From assembly GCA_937911265.1 (NCBI GenBank), contig CALDRG010000015.1, positions 1-41,270 of the forward strand: a stretch of DNA of 41,270 nt, read 5' to 3'. Source of the DNA: Thalassarchaeum sp002495735 (GTDB lineage: Archaea; Thermoplasmatota; Poseidoniia; Poseidoniales; Thalassarchaeaceae). Both the position numbers and the translations under genes were made by a program. The notes beneath the pieces were generated by a model. The model did no database searches, had not been told where the DNA came from, and worked only from the letters and a program-made list of their open reading frames with translations. Positions 24,439 to 32,895 of the stretch are shown piece after piece. The number at the start of each line of letters is the position of its first letter. Positions within the stretch are counted from its first letter, which is position 1.

Positions 24439-26370
24439 ATGTCAGACACAGTTGAATTAGACCTCGAATCAAATCCACAAGCAGTACGCGGGTATGCATT
24501 CTACGATTGGGCCAAGTCCTCTTTCGAGACCAGTGTTACCACCGCTGTCCTGCCAGCATGGTTCGCCTACATATTCCTGAAGGCGAACGGGCTGGAGGCC
24601 ACCGTTCTCGGAGTATCAATGACCAGCGACGCAATCTGGTCATATTCGGTTTCAATCGCCGCGCTTTTCGTCGCCATACTGGCTCCATCCCTCGGCGTCA
24701 TAGCCGACCGACGCGCCATCAAGATATGGTGGCTAAGGATTCTAACCTACCTCGGGGCCGGGTCGACGTTCTTGCTCGCCTTCGCTCCGATGTTCGGAGT
24801 GTCCCAACAGTGGGTCTGGCTGATTATAATGTTCCTGATGGCAAACGTCGGCTTGAACGGCGCTGGCGTGTTCTACAACGCGTTACTCCCTCATTTGGGA
24901 ACCGACGACGAGATGGACGCCATTTCGAACAGGGCGTACGCCTACGGCTACCTCGGTGGTGGGCTGTTGCTCGCGGTCCATTTGGTCATGTTCCTTTCGA
25001 TTACCGGAGACTGGGTAATTCCATTCATAATGGCTTCATCCGGAGTGTGGTGGCTGGGGTTCGCTAGCCTGACCTTCGCTTGGGTGCCCGAGCCGCCGAT
25101 TGAGAATGAGATGGAAGTACTCGGAGTCGCTAACTCAGCGAGGTTTGCCTTCGGCGAACTGAAGAAGACTTTCGGCCAGGTCACTCACTTCCGCACGCTT
25201 TTCATCTACATGATCGCCTACTTCTTCTTCATAGACGGCATTAACAGCGTCTCAGCCCTAGCTGGAATCTATGGAGTAACCGTACTCGGCCTGACTACTG
25301 GAAATCTGATTGCCATTATCTTGATCATTCAGTTCGTGGCTGCACCATGTGCAATAGGTTTTACCAAACTCGCGAAAAGGACATCCACGCACTACGCGCT
25401 CTCCTTCTCTCTAGTCATGTGGGTTGTTGTCATCGTTGGCGCCTTGTCCTTCGCCCCCCTAGTTCTCGAGTCGCATGACGAGTATGATATCCAGTTCGAC
25501 TGGGATGCGGACGGCGATGGGATTGCCGATGCCGAAGATGATGACATCGATGGTGATTGGTACTCCAATGCGGCGGAGGAAGAGGCAGGCACTGATTCGC
25601 TGGACCCTTCAAGCACGCCCAACCCCAATCCATCGATATGGTTGCAGCAACGTCTAGCTGGAAAGGGTCAGTATATCGTATCCGTCGGAGATGGCACCTA
25701 CGAAAACGGCCTGTCTCAGAGCGCTGGGGAGCAGGCTTGGGGGTTTGAGTGGTCGGACGTCCTCCCCCTTCATTTCGTTGAGAATGAAGCCGGAGACACA
25801 ATCTACGAGTTCGATAACCCTACCGGCCCATCTTCAGCAGTCTCAAACGACAGCAGAATATCTGATTTCACCGCTACCTTCGGCGATGGCAGCCGCTTGA
25901 GTATGAGTGTCCAAGGAGGGAGTTTGGGCGGCACCGTTGCACTGGGCGATGATCACCCTACAAGTTTAGGCGATGGCCCTCTGGATTTCGTTTCAGAAGC
26001 CGTTCGTGACAAACTCTGGGACCCCCTTGGATTCGGTGTTTTCATGCAGTTCCTGCTACTGGGATGCATGGCAGGGGCTCTGCTGGGTGGCTCACAGGGA
26101 CTGGCGCGCAGCATATTCGGGCAGATGGTGCCTGAGACTCGCAGCGCTGAGTTCTTCGGCTTCTTCGGCTTCTTCGGCAGAGTGGCAGCAATCATAGGAC
26201 CGCTCCTGTATGGTACTCTCACGGTGATGTATGACAGCAGAGTCGGGATAGCCAGCATCTGCGTCCTGATTATCATCGGCTCGGTTATGATGAAGTGGGT
26301 CGATGTTGAAGACGGTCGCCGTGCGGCAATGGAAGAGGATGCCCGTAATCGCGGTATCAGCCTCGATTAG
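24439..26370 (+). CDS. UMF1/Atg22-like MFS transporter with a calcium-binding-like insert
   Basis: A 643-residue membrane transporter. The N-terminal pattern GYAFYDWAKSSFETSVTTA and following helices match the UMF1 (Atg22-like) branch of the major facilitator superfamily, whose substrates are poorly known. About eight helices are followed by a hydrophilic insert of roughly 180 residues (about 345-530), opening with DWDADGDGIADAEDDDIDGDW, a pattern like thrombospondin type 3 or EF-hand-like calcium loops. Membrane helices then resume to the C-terminus. The final part holds EFFGFFGFFGR, encoded by three perfect 9-base repeats. Family members are usually near 430-500 residues, so the insert explains the extra length. 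ATG 24439 gives a short soluble N-terminus; its 3' end overlaps tatC by 14 bases. Confidence 0.85.
   Translation: MSDTVELDLESNPQAVRGYAFYDWAKSSFETSVTTAVLPAWFAYIFLKANGLEATVLGVSMTSDAIWSYSVSIAALFVAILAPSLGVIADRRAIKIWWLRILTYLGAGSTFLLAFAPMFGVSQQWVWLIIMFLMANVGLNGAGVFYNALLPHLGTDDEMDAISNRAYAYGYLGGGLLLAVHLVMFLSITGDWVIPFIMASSGVWWLGFASLTFAWVPEPPIENEMEVLGVANSARFAFGELKKTFGQVTHFRTLFIYMIAYFFFIDGINSVSALAGIYGVTVLGLTTGNLIAIILIIQFVAAPCAIGFTKLAKRTSTHYALSFSLVMWVVVIVGALSFAPLVLESHDEYDIQFDWDADGDGIADAEDDDIDGDWYSNAAEEEAGTDSLDPSSTPNPNPSIWLQQRLAGKGQYIVSVGDGTYENGLSQSAGEQAWGFEWSDVLPLHFVENEAGDTIYEFDNPTGPSSAVSNDSRISDFTATFGDGSRLSMSVQGGSLGGTVALGDDHPTSLGDGPLDFVSEAVRDKLWDPLGFGVFMQFLLLGCMAGALLGGSQGLARSIFGQMVPETRSAEFFGFFGFFGRVAAIIGPLLYGTLTVMYDSRVGIASICVLIIIGSVMMKWVDVEDGRRAAMEEDARNRGISLD
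26152..26178 (+). repeat. Triple 9-base tandem repeat inside the MFS gene
   Basis: TTCTTCGGC occurs three times in perfect tandem and encodes the FFG FFG FFG portion of a conserved helix boundary. The encoded length still fits the family, so it does not look like a damaging expansion, but the tract could slip during replication. Confidence 0.8.
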
Positions 26371-27121
26371 TCAGGCGATCGACAACCAGAGAGATCTCTA
26401 GTAAGATCAGCATAGGGCCGCCGACGAGGAAGAGCGAGAGCGGATCAGGAGGGGAGAGCATTGCTCCGACGAGCATTGCTGAGAACCACAGAATCTCCCT
26501 GTTGTCAGTGATGCTTGAGCGCTCAATCACGTCGTATCGAAGCAGCAGTAGAACTGCTAGCGGCACTTGGAATCCGACCACGGAGGCGAAGTACAAACCA
26601 ACAATGAATCCTATCCATGATTGTAGCTGCCAGGTCGACTCGAGCCCCGCAGCAGCAGCGTCCTCGGACAGGTACTCAAGAAGCATCGGCACCAGTATCT
26701 CGTGCGCATACATTCCTCCTCCGGCACCGAGTCCAAGAGCGCAAGCAAGAACAAAGAGCAGTCCACCTAGCCCTCCTCCCGTGGGGACGAATTTCCTGCG
26801 GTAGGCATCAGATAGGATTTTGCGACCGTTCCATCCCATGTCGCAGAGAACCGTTAGGACTACGAGTGCAATGCCGAGATTTGCTGCAATCCTGAGTCTC
26901 AACAGTACAACCTCCATCGGTTGCAAAATGATTACCTGCACGCCGTCAGGCAGGTATCCATCGGCCTGTAGGAGCCACTCTATGGCATCACCAGCGGCAG
27001 GGTAGCCACCGATGAGTCCGATTATGAATACTGCCACGAGCAGATACAGCCTGCTAGTCATATGCTCAATGAGTCCTCGAACGGCGGCGCGAGGTAGTAC
27101 ATCGGCTGAGCCCTCGGCCAT
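26357..27121 (-). CDS. tatC: Sec-independent protein translocase TatC
   Basis: Core membrane receptor of the twin-arginine pathway, which exports folded proteins. The 254-residue protein has about six hydrophobic segments and TatC hallmarks: an N-terminal HMTSRL-type segment before helix 1, the periplasmic LQPMEVVLLRLRIA region with the conserved Glu, and the C-terminal AMLVGAMLSPPDPLSLFLVGGPMLILLEIS block. No tatA-like gene is visible nearby. It lies 57 bases downstream of the DRG gene on the same strand and may be co-transcribed. Its 3' end overlaps the MFS gene by 14 bases in the convergent orientation. Confidence 0.9.
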   Translation of the reverse strand: MAEGSADVLPRAAVRGLIEHMTSRLYLLVAVFIIGLIGGYPAAGDAIEWLLQADGYLPDGVQVIILQPMEVVLLRLRIAANLGIALVVLTVLCDMGWNGRKILSDAYRRKFVPTGGGLGGLLFVLACALGLGAGGGMYAHEILVPMLLEYLSEDAAAAGLESTWQLQSWIGFIVGLYFASVVGFQVPLAVLLLLRYDVIERSSITDNREILWFSAMLVGAMLSPPDPLSLFLVGGPMLILLEISLVVDRLTNRG

Positions 27122-27178
27122 GCTGTGGGTAGGCGTCCTGTTCCTGAATACATCGCAACGCAGACTAGTCCCGCGGAT

Positions 27179-28315
27179 TCATTTTCGCGTGATGATTGTC
27201 AGTAGATCGTCGTCCTTGAGGACATGGTCCAATCCGACTCTCTGCCAGTCGAACTTTGCACTCGGACCCTTGACTCTGGCGTACCGGAACTTGCGGACAA
27301 AATCACGGTGCAACTTGGCGCAGATTTCGCGAACCGTTGAGGTGTCCTTGACTATCAGAGGCTCGATTAGGTCCGCCTCTTGGCCTTGCGGCTTGAGGTA
27401 TATCGACATGAAGTGTAAATTGTCGAAGATGAAGTCCTTCATCTGGTCGATTCCCTCACCAGTCTTTGCCGAGACCTCTAGAACCGGCCATCCCTCCGGC
27501 AACACCGATCTAGATCGTTCAAGGTCCTTCTTGGTAGCTAGATCAATCTTGTTGAGGACCACGACTGCGCGACTGTAGACACGACTCCCAGCCAATGTGT
27601 CGACGATGTGATCGTCGGTTACATCGGTGCGCAGAGTAACCGTTGCAGAGACGATTCCGAAGCTGCGGACTATCTCCCGAATCTCTTGCTCGGTCAGATT
27701 GGTCTGCTCAAGAGTCGACCGCACGACTATCCCTCCCCGCTCCGTCCTCGTGATGAAGACCTGTGGCGGCTGTTGGTTGAGCCTCATTCCTGAATTCCAT
27801 AGTTCTTGGTCCAGTATCTCGAAGTGCGACTCCTGGAAAGGATCCATTACGTACAGTACCATGTCTGTGCTGCGAATCACATTGAGGATCTCGCGCCCCC
27901 TGCCTTTCCCTTCAGACGCTCCCTTGATTAGTCCAGGCAGATCGAGAATCTGGATCTTAGCCCCCCGGTGCTCCATCAATCCAGGGATGCAGGTCAGTGT
28001 GGTGAATGCAAAGTCTCCGATATTCGATTCTGCATCTGTCAACTGGGAGATTAGACTTGACTTACCGACGCTCGGGAAGCCGACCAGTGCGACCGACGCG
28101 TCGCCTGATTTCTTAACCTCGAAACCTGGCCCGCCACCACTAGCCTTGGCATGCGCTTGGGCTTTCTCTTTGCGGGCTCTGAGAGCGGCGATTTTTGCCT
28201 TGAGCTTGCCAATGTGGCCTTGAGTAGCCTTGTTGTACTTGGTCTTGCTAATCTCCTCTTCGAGGGACTTAATCTGTTCCTCTATAGTGGCCAGTACAAT
28301 CCCTCCAGCGCCCAT
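27179..28315 (-). CDS. DRG-family (Obg-related) GTPase with TGS domain
   Basis: A 378-residue translation-associated GTPase of the archaeal/eukaryotic DRG type. Residues about 10-55 are a basic, helical N-terminal region. The G domain has G1 GFPSVGKSS at 79-87, the switch-I Thr in FTTLT, G3 DLPGLIKGASEGKGRGRE with the Obg-type Gly-rich loop, and G4 NKID. The last roughly 75 residues form a TGS domain, which in DRG proteins contributes to ribosome or RNA contacts. ATG 28315 is the first start after the structured intergenic region. The tatC gene follows on the same strand. Confidence 0.93.
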   Translation of the reverse strand: MGAGGIVLATIEEQIKSLEEEISKTKYNKATQGHIGKLKAKIAALRARKEKAQAHAKASGGGPGFEVKKSGDASVALVGFPSVGKSSLISQLTDAESNIGDFAFTTLTCIPGLMEHRGAKIQILDLPGLIKGASEGKGRGREILNVIRSTDMVLYVMDPFQESHFEILDQELWNSGMRLNQQPPQVFITRTERGGIVVRSTLEQTNLTEQEIREIVRSFGIVSATVTLRTDVTDDHIVDTLAGSRVYSRAVVVLNKIDLATKKDLERSRSVLPEGWPVLEVSAKTGEGIDQMKDFIFDNLHFMSIYLKPQGQEADLIEPLIVKDTSTVREICAKLHRDFVRKFRYARVKGPSAKFDWQRVGLDHVLKDDDLLTIITRK

Positions 28316-28413
28316 TCAGACGCCACTCACGCCCCGCCCGGGGTTCTTGAATCCGGTGGCGCTTCAGTGCTCGCCGTAGGCGAGCGAGGGTTCTTTGCGT
28401 ACCACCGAGTGGT
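28316..28413. promoter_or_regulatory. Structured divergent intergenic region with several hairpins
   Basis: This 98-base GC-rich gap holds three stem-loops. The first is a two-part stem, GCCAC (28322-28326) with GTGGC (28356-28360), enclosing CCCC-GCCC-GGGG. The second is a perfect 7-bp hairpin, GCTCGCC-GTA-GGCGAGC (28369-28385). The third is ACCAC-CGA-GTGGT (28401-28413), directly before the ATG at 28414. There is no obvious AT-rich TATA box. The region may encode a small structured RNA or a folded leader for either divergent gene. Confidence 0.45.
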
Positions 28414-29112
28414 ATGTATGAGGCGAGTACTTTGGCTGATGTCATTCTCCTTCTAGTCGATCGGGAGGGCTTCGATAGCCTATGTTCGAAGCCTCTCGGT
28501 GAACTGCTACATGGCATGAAAGACCATGCCCTCAGGGCGCTACGACCAGAACTGGATGCGCGCTTCCACAGGAGCTTCGATGTCGATATCGAGGGAGATG
28601 TGATGGAGTGGTCGGATACAAAGGACAATCTGGACCTTTCCAAGCCACTCGCTGAGCAGGGATTGGATCCAAAATCGTCCTGCGAACTGGCACTAGCACT
28701 AGCACGCTGGTGCTCGTTCGGAGAGTGGAGTTGCTGGGATGCCAGACTGTTTCTGTACGTCGAACCGCTTCTTGGCAGAAATCTATCCGGTGAGGAGTTT
28801 TTGCAGCAGCAGGTCTGGTCAGAGTTCTCTGATTCTCTATCTAGAATCGATAGGGTATCTTACTCGGAGTCAGTGGTGCTTGACTGGATGTCACGCCGAC
28901 AGGGCTTCGGCGAGACGATGGAGCCTTCTGAGGATCCTCGTATACTGCCCACCATGGAGTCCCACCGCAGTGCCAGCGAATCGCTGTTTGACTTTCTTTA
29001 CAGGGTACGCAGTGAGGGGCTGTCGATGCTAATCGGCAGAGAGTTCCTAGAGCCGGAACTTTGGAATCTTGACTCTCAGAGTCTGGGCGAGGCGATGGAG
29101 GTGGCAGCATGA
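28414..29112 (+). CDS. Unknown acidic protein, co-transcribed with nadM
   Basis: A 232-residue soluble protein, helical and rich in Leu, Glu and Ser, that I cannot assign to a family. There is no signal peptide or membrane segment. Visible blocks include an N-terminal helix (LADVILLLVDREGF), a Cys/Trp-rich patch (ARWCSFGEWSCWDARLFLYV) near 100-120 and a C-terminal helical part. Its stop overlaps the nadM start by an ATGA, so the two are translationally coupled. A role near NAD synthesis is only a guess from position. The start directly follows a hairpin with no Shine-Dalgarno-like sequence. Confidence 0.7.
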   Translation: MYEASTLADVILLLVDREGFDSLCSKPLGELLHGMKDHALRALRPELDARFHRSFDVDIEGDVMEWSDTKDNLDLSKPLAEQGLDPKSSCELALALARWCSFGEWSCWDARLFLYVEPLLGRNLSGEEFLQQQVWSEFSDSLSRIDRVSYSESVVLDWMSRRQGFGETMEPSEDPRILPTMESHRSASESLFDFLYRVRSEGLSMLIGREFLEPELWNLDSQSLGEAMEVAA

Positions 29113-29723
29113 CTGATCTTCCCCTGCACCCGGAGCCACCGGTATCGCCGCCAGATTCTGGCCTAGTAGTCTTAGGACGGTTTCAGCCGTTTCACCACGG
29201 TCATGCACTGTTGATCAAGGCCGCCGAGGAGTGGCGCGACCTCAATGCTTCGGAGATGTCACTTATCATCGCGATAGGATCTTCTAACAGACCAGAGTCA
29301 ATGGAAAACCCGTGGAGTTCAGCAGAGAGAATTGCAATGCTCAATGTCTGGTTGGAGGCAGAGAGTATTGAGGATGTTAGCATAGTCTCGGTTCCGGATA
29401 TCGAGGATCCACCTAACTGGGTAGTTCACGCTGAAATGTATCACGGAGCAGCCGGCGTCTTCTTCACCAGCGACATCCCTTCAGCAGAGCTCTACGAGAA
29501 TGCTGGTTGGCCTGTCGTAATGACGTCACTAGAGCAGCGAGACAGCTTCGAGGGGTGGCGAGTCAGGGAGACAGCGAGGATGATGTCAACCGTGGGTGAT
29601 GAGGAAGCAGTGCGCAGTGTCCTTTCTCACTCCGTCCCGCCAGTGGTTGTCGACCATCTCATTAGCTGCAACGCATTGAGGCGCCTCGCCTTCCTCGGCG
29701 AAGGCGGTGAACCAGTCGGCTGA
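29109..29723 (+). CDS. nadM: Nicotinamide-nucleotide adenylyltransferase, archaeal type
   Basis: Transfers AMP from ATP to NMN, or to its nicotinate form, to make the dinucleotide. The 204-residue protein has the nucleotidyltransferase signature LGRFQPFHHGHALL (about 23-36), the archaeal NadM block IAIGSSNRPESMENPWSSAER, and a C-terminal WRVRETARMM segment corresponding to the second ATP-binding motif. The first 18 residues are Pro-rich and lie before the fold. It overlaps the unknown gene upstream by four bases. Its stop is directly adjacent to the minus-strand lipoprotein stop. nadE at 5677 supplies the amidation step. Confidence 0.92.
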   Translation: MTDLPLHPEPPVSPPDSGLVVLGRFQPFHHGHALLIKAAEEWRDLNASEMSLIIAIGSSNRPESMENPWSSAERIAMLNVWLEAESIEDVSIVSVPDIEDPPNWVVHAEMYHGAAGVFFTSDIPSAELYENAGWPVVMTSLEQRDSFEGWRVRETARMMSTVGDEEAVRSVLSHSVPPVVVDHLISCNALRRLAFLGEGGEPVG

Positions 29724-31796
29724 TTACCAGACGCCTTCAAAGGTACACGAGTCGTTGCATGTGTCGATGATAATCCCTGAGTCAAGATACTCAAAGGCCA
29801 TGTTGTAGGCCTCAGGAACCCCTAAAATCTGTCCATGGGCATTAGAGTGGTAGTCCAATGAGCCAGCTTGATTGCCGATTGGGACCTCGGGGAACCCACC
29901 ATCGAAGTACACGACCCCCGATCCCTCGATTTGACCGCTTTCCAACTGTACTCCCCAAGGGTGCCAAGGAGAGGATTGTAGGTTTGAGATTCCCGCTGTC
30001 CTAACAGCCCTGTCGCAACTCAAAGTCGATACTTGAAAGTCATTCATCGAGGTGATGTAGAGCATTTGGAACGGTTGAATCAATCCCTCGAGACCATTCT
30101 CGTGGTATGGTAAGAAAGTCTCAGCATCTAGGGAATCCCATACTGATTGTAGTGCGGCTATCATGATCCCCCTATCGTTCCTAGAAGGGTATGCTATGCT
30201 CTCGGCAAAGAGCATCTCGAAGGTGATGTAGTGAGTTGACCTCTCTATCTGCTGGGAGAAAGATGAGCCGCCGACCCAAAGTACCCCACGATCCACTTCG
30301 GGAACCATGCTCATCAGAGCGGGCCCACGCAGACCTCCAAACGAGATTCCCCAATAATCAACATTTGATCCATCTACTAAATTGATGTCTTCGTGGATGA
30401 ACTCTTGAAGGTCAGCACACACACCAGTAAATGTTCTGATCATGGCTAGGTTGTTGACGATAGACTGCATGTGACGCTCGTGTTGGTGCTGGAAGTACTC
30501 GACATTGATCAGCGAGTAGGTCAGAGCATCGAAATCGCCATCAGCGCTCCACCCCTTCCAATCAGTCGCTATCATTACCCTCCCAGTAAGATTGGCGAAT
30601 TCCCGACTTCCAGTAGCCATCCCATCACCGTCGCCCATGAATCCATGACCTAGGACCGTTATGAGTCCCGAACGCCCCTCATCAGCAAGAACCTGTGGGA
30701 TGAGGATAGTGAAGACCACTTCTCTGAAATCGATAAACTCAGGGGCACCGCTTGAATCCCTCCGCATTGCTGCAGGGGGGTAGTCTGACTCCATGTATTG
30801 AGGAGTACTGAATGTCCCTCGGATAAGTCGGAAAGTGGAGTTGTCCTCACCGTATCCTTCGACGACCTCGGTGATGTTACAACCTACTCCATCGTCTCCA
30901 AGCCTCTGAGATGCATCATCGCGCATGGAGACCATATCTTGCAGGATGGAAGCCGTTGAAGCGGTATGGAAGAACCACGCAGCCTGTAGACTCGTCCTTT
31001 CTGCACCCGCGTCGCCTAGGGCGTCAAACAGTCCTTCGTACTGGTCTCGCTGCGACTCAATTTGCGGTGAGTCGGTAGTCAAGCCGTCCCTGAGTGCGAC
31101 GAAAGCATCGGAACCCTCAATCGAATTGCCCTCCAAATCCACTAGATTTCGGTACGCAACACCATAGGATGCATCGTGGTCAAGACCGCGAACCGGCCGG
31201 ATATAAACGAAGGTCGGTTCATCATCTTGGCTCCTCATGTCGATTTCGACCCAGTGCGGTAGGAGTTCTCCCGTATCGAGATTCATCAGCAAAGTACCGT
31301 GCGCTGGGTCGAGGGAGTCTCCGATATTGTACTGGCCCGCCATACCGGAAACGTCCGGAGTAGAATCGAATGTGGTGAATATCTGAGTAGAGGGACTGTA
31401 GCCGTCCAATCTGTTGATCATGTGGAACTCATTAGTTGCCCCTGAACCGGAATCGGGAATCGCTTCACCCGGTATATGCAACCTGTAACCCGTTGCCATA
31501 GTTTCGTCATCTACAAGGAAAGCAGGTGCCGGAAAGGGAAGCATGCAGTGGTGCGGATTGATATCATCACAGAATTCTGACTGCGAGGCCAGTCTCACAT
31601 CGGGCTCCGGTTCCGATTCGGGGTAGACGCAGGATCTGTCGGACACAGTCGCATCTGGGTTGTAGTTCTCTGCAGACTGGTCCATACAACCTGCAATTTC
31701 CTCAGGCTCCTGCTCAGTCTCTCCTCCAGTGCAGCCGGACAGCAGCATGGAAATTACAAGTAAAATCGCTATTCTAGTCTTGGAGTCACCATTCAT
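29724..31796 (-). CDS. Secreted lipoprotein with alpha/beta-hydrolase-like GxSxG motif
   Basis: A 690-residue lipoprotein. The signal peptide ends in the lipobox LSGC with Cys22. Residues about 36-58 (GCMDQSAENYNPDATV, then SDRSC) form a small Cys-bounded module common in secreted proteins of marine bacteria and archaea. The rest is a large extracellular domain with GHGFMGDGDG near 395, the nucleophile elbow GISFGG with Ser485, and HSNAHGQ near 656, where a catalytic His could lie. This supports a serine esterase, lipase or peptidase; the substrate is unknown. Several paired cysteines (76/84, and two near the C-terminus) suggest disulfides. It lies 37 bases downstream of the Rieske gene on the same strand. 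Confidence 0.75.
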   Translation of the reverse strand: MNGDSKTRIAILLVISMLLSGCTGGETEQEPEEIAGCMDQSAENYNPDATVSDRSCVYPESEPEPDVRLASQSEFCDDINPHHCMLPFPAPAFLVDDETMATGYRLHIPGEAIPDSGSGATNEFHMINRLDGYSPSTQIFTTFDSTPDVSGMAGQYNIGDSLDPAHGTLLMNLDTGELLPHWVEIDMRSQDDEPTFVYIRPVRGLDHDASYGVAYRNLVDLEGNSIEGSDAFVALRDGLTTDSPQIESQRDQYEGLFDALGDAGAERTSLQAAWFFHTASTASILQDMVSMRDDASQRLGDDGVGCNITEVVEGYGEDNSTFRLIRGTFSTPQYMESDYPPAAMRRDSSGAPEFIDFREVVFTILIPQVLADEGRSGLITVLGHGFMGDGDGMATGSREFANLTGRVMIATDWKGWSADGDFDALTYSLINVEYFQHQHERHMQSIVNNLAMIRTFTGVCADLQEFIHEDINLVDGSNVDYWGISFGGLRGPALMSMVPEVDRGVLWVGGSSFSQQIERSTHYITFEMLFAESIAYPSRNDRGIMIAALQSVWDSLDAETFLPYHENGLEGLIQPFQMLYITSMNDFQVSTLSCDRAVRTAGISNLQSSPWHPWGVQLESGQIEGSGVVYFDGGFPEVPIGNQAGSLDYHSNAHGQILGVPEAYNMAFEYLDSGIIIDTCNDSCTFEGVW

Positions 31797-31833
31797 CTTG
31801 TCTTGTGAGACTCTGAGTAGTTATGAAATGTCG

Positions 31834-32895
31834 TTAGGATGTTAACATCCTGTGGAAGTGATGAACACCCGTTTCTTTTGTTGGAGAATATCGTCCCCTA
31901 TCGTAAGCCCCTGCCGCCACTCCTCTCTGTGTGGCCTCGACGATTCCCTGGTCCTCGCCTTCTACCTTGTCAAGGTCCCCTCCTGCTCCCATTCCGAGCT
32001 TTGAGGGATCCCATACGAAGCCGTGGTAGGCTATTCTGGTGCGGTTTATTGAGAGGGGGGTGATGATATTGACAGACAGCCCCCAGGGGTAGAAGTTCAG
32101 CATCACACCAGGATAGAGCCAGTAGTAGTAGGCTGCAATTCGCTGCCCATGGTCGGGCGATGAATCGGGCAGCTCGAAGCATAACTCGTTATTGCGGGCG
32201 ATACCAATCTGCAGAACACCTCCTTCGAAAAGCTCAGTCCGGTATGAGTCATAGTCGAGCTCCTCATGCAAATCACCGTGGACGTAAGGAATGTGAAATC
32301 CTTCGAGGTAGTTGTCAACATAGAGCGCCCAATTCGCATCGATGTCGTACGAGCGGTGGCGCGAAGGGTCATGCTGGAATGACTCAATGGGCATCCATCC
32401 AATCCGCGACTCCAGTTCTTCAAGACAATCTTCGAAGCGGCGCGGTTTGGTACCGGCGAAGAGAAGCCCCTTCCAGCGCTTCAAGGCGAAAGCAGAGAGA
32501 TTGTCTGAAGGGCTGGGAAAATCCTCCACCTCATCGAACTCCGGCATGTTTCGGAAGCAGCCGTCTAGGCCGAATGTGCGGCCGTGGTAACCACAGCGAA
32601 GAGTCGAGGCACTGCACGCCTCAGTGGCCACCAGCATCCCGCGGTGAGTACAGACGTTGGAAAGACACCTGATTGCATCATCACGGGCGAGCAGCATCGG
32701 TTCGCCCACAAGACTCTCCATGTGTTCGAGAGGGAGCACGTTGTGCTTATCCAATTGACTCTCGTGAGCAGCGAAGTGCCAGCACTCTGCGAATCCACTT
32801 ACTATCTCTGAGAAAACTTCCTCATCGGCGTAGTAACGCGAGGGAAGCGTCCTCGCCTTCCTGATATCGGGGTCGATCACTCCACTGTCTAGCAT
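31834..32895 (-). CDS. Rieske non-heme iron oxygenase, alpha-subunit type
   Basis: A 353-residue soluble oxygenase. The Rieske [2Fe-2S] ligands are C82 and H84 (CTHRG) and C101 and H104 (CGYHG). The catalytic domain shows the mononuclear iron motif ExxHxxxxH at 198-206 (EGFHIPYVH), with the bridging Asp194 just before. This is the layout of choline or carnitine monooxygenases and ring-hydroxylating dioxygenases; the substrate cannot be told. The reductase partner is not in the window. ATG 32895 overlaps the grpE stop as TGATG; the GTG three bases upstream is less likely. Confidence 0.9.
   Translation of the reverse strand: MLDSGVIDPDIRKARTLPSRYYADEEVFSEIVSGFAECWHFAAHESQLDKHNVLPLEHMESLVGEPMLLARDDAIRCLSNVCTHRGMLVATEACSASTLRCGYHGRTFGLDGCFRNMPEFDEVEDFPSPSDNLSAFALKRWKGLLFAGTKPRRFEDCLEELESRIGWMPIESFQHDPSRHRSYDIDANWALYVDNYLEGFHIPYVHGDLHEELDYDSYRTELFEGGVLQIGIARNNELCFELPDSSPDHGQRIAAYYYWLYPGVMLNFYPWGLSVNIITPLSINRTRIAYHGFVWDPSKLGMGAGGDLDKVEGEDQGIVEATQRGVAAGAYDRGRYSPTKETGVHHFHRMLTS

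Noticed and set aside
28330..28362. tRNA-like GGTTC...GAATCC pattern
   Set aside because: The arms do not form a T-stem of the right length, and no anticodon or acceptor stem can be drawn on either strand.
29687..29706. Hairpin CGCCTTC-CTCGGC-GAAGGCG near the nadM stop, possible terminator
   Set aside because: It lies inside the nadM coding sequence, has a 6-base loop and no T run; it may simply reflect codon choice.
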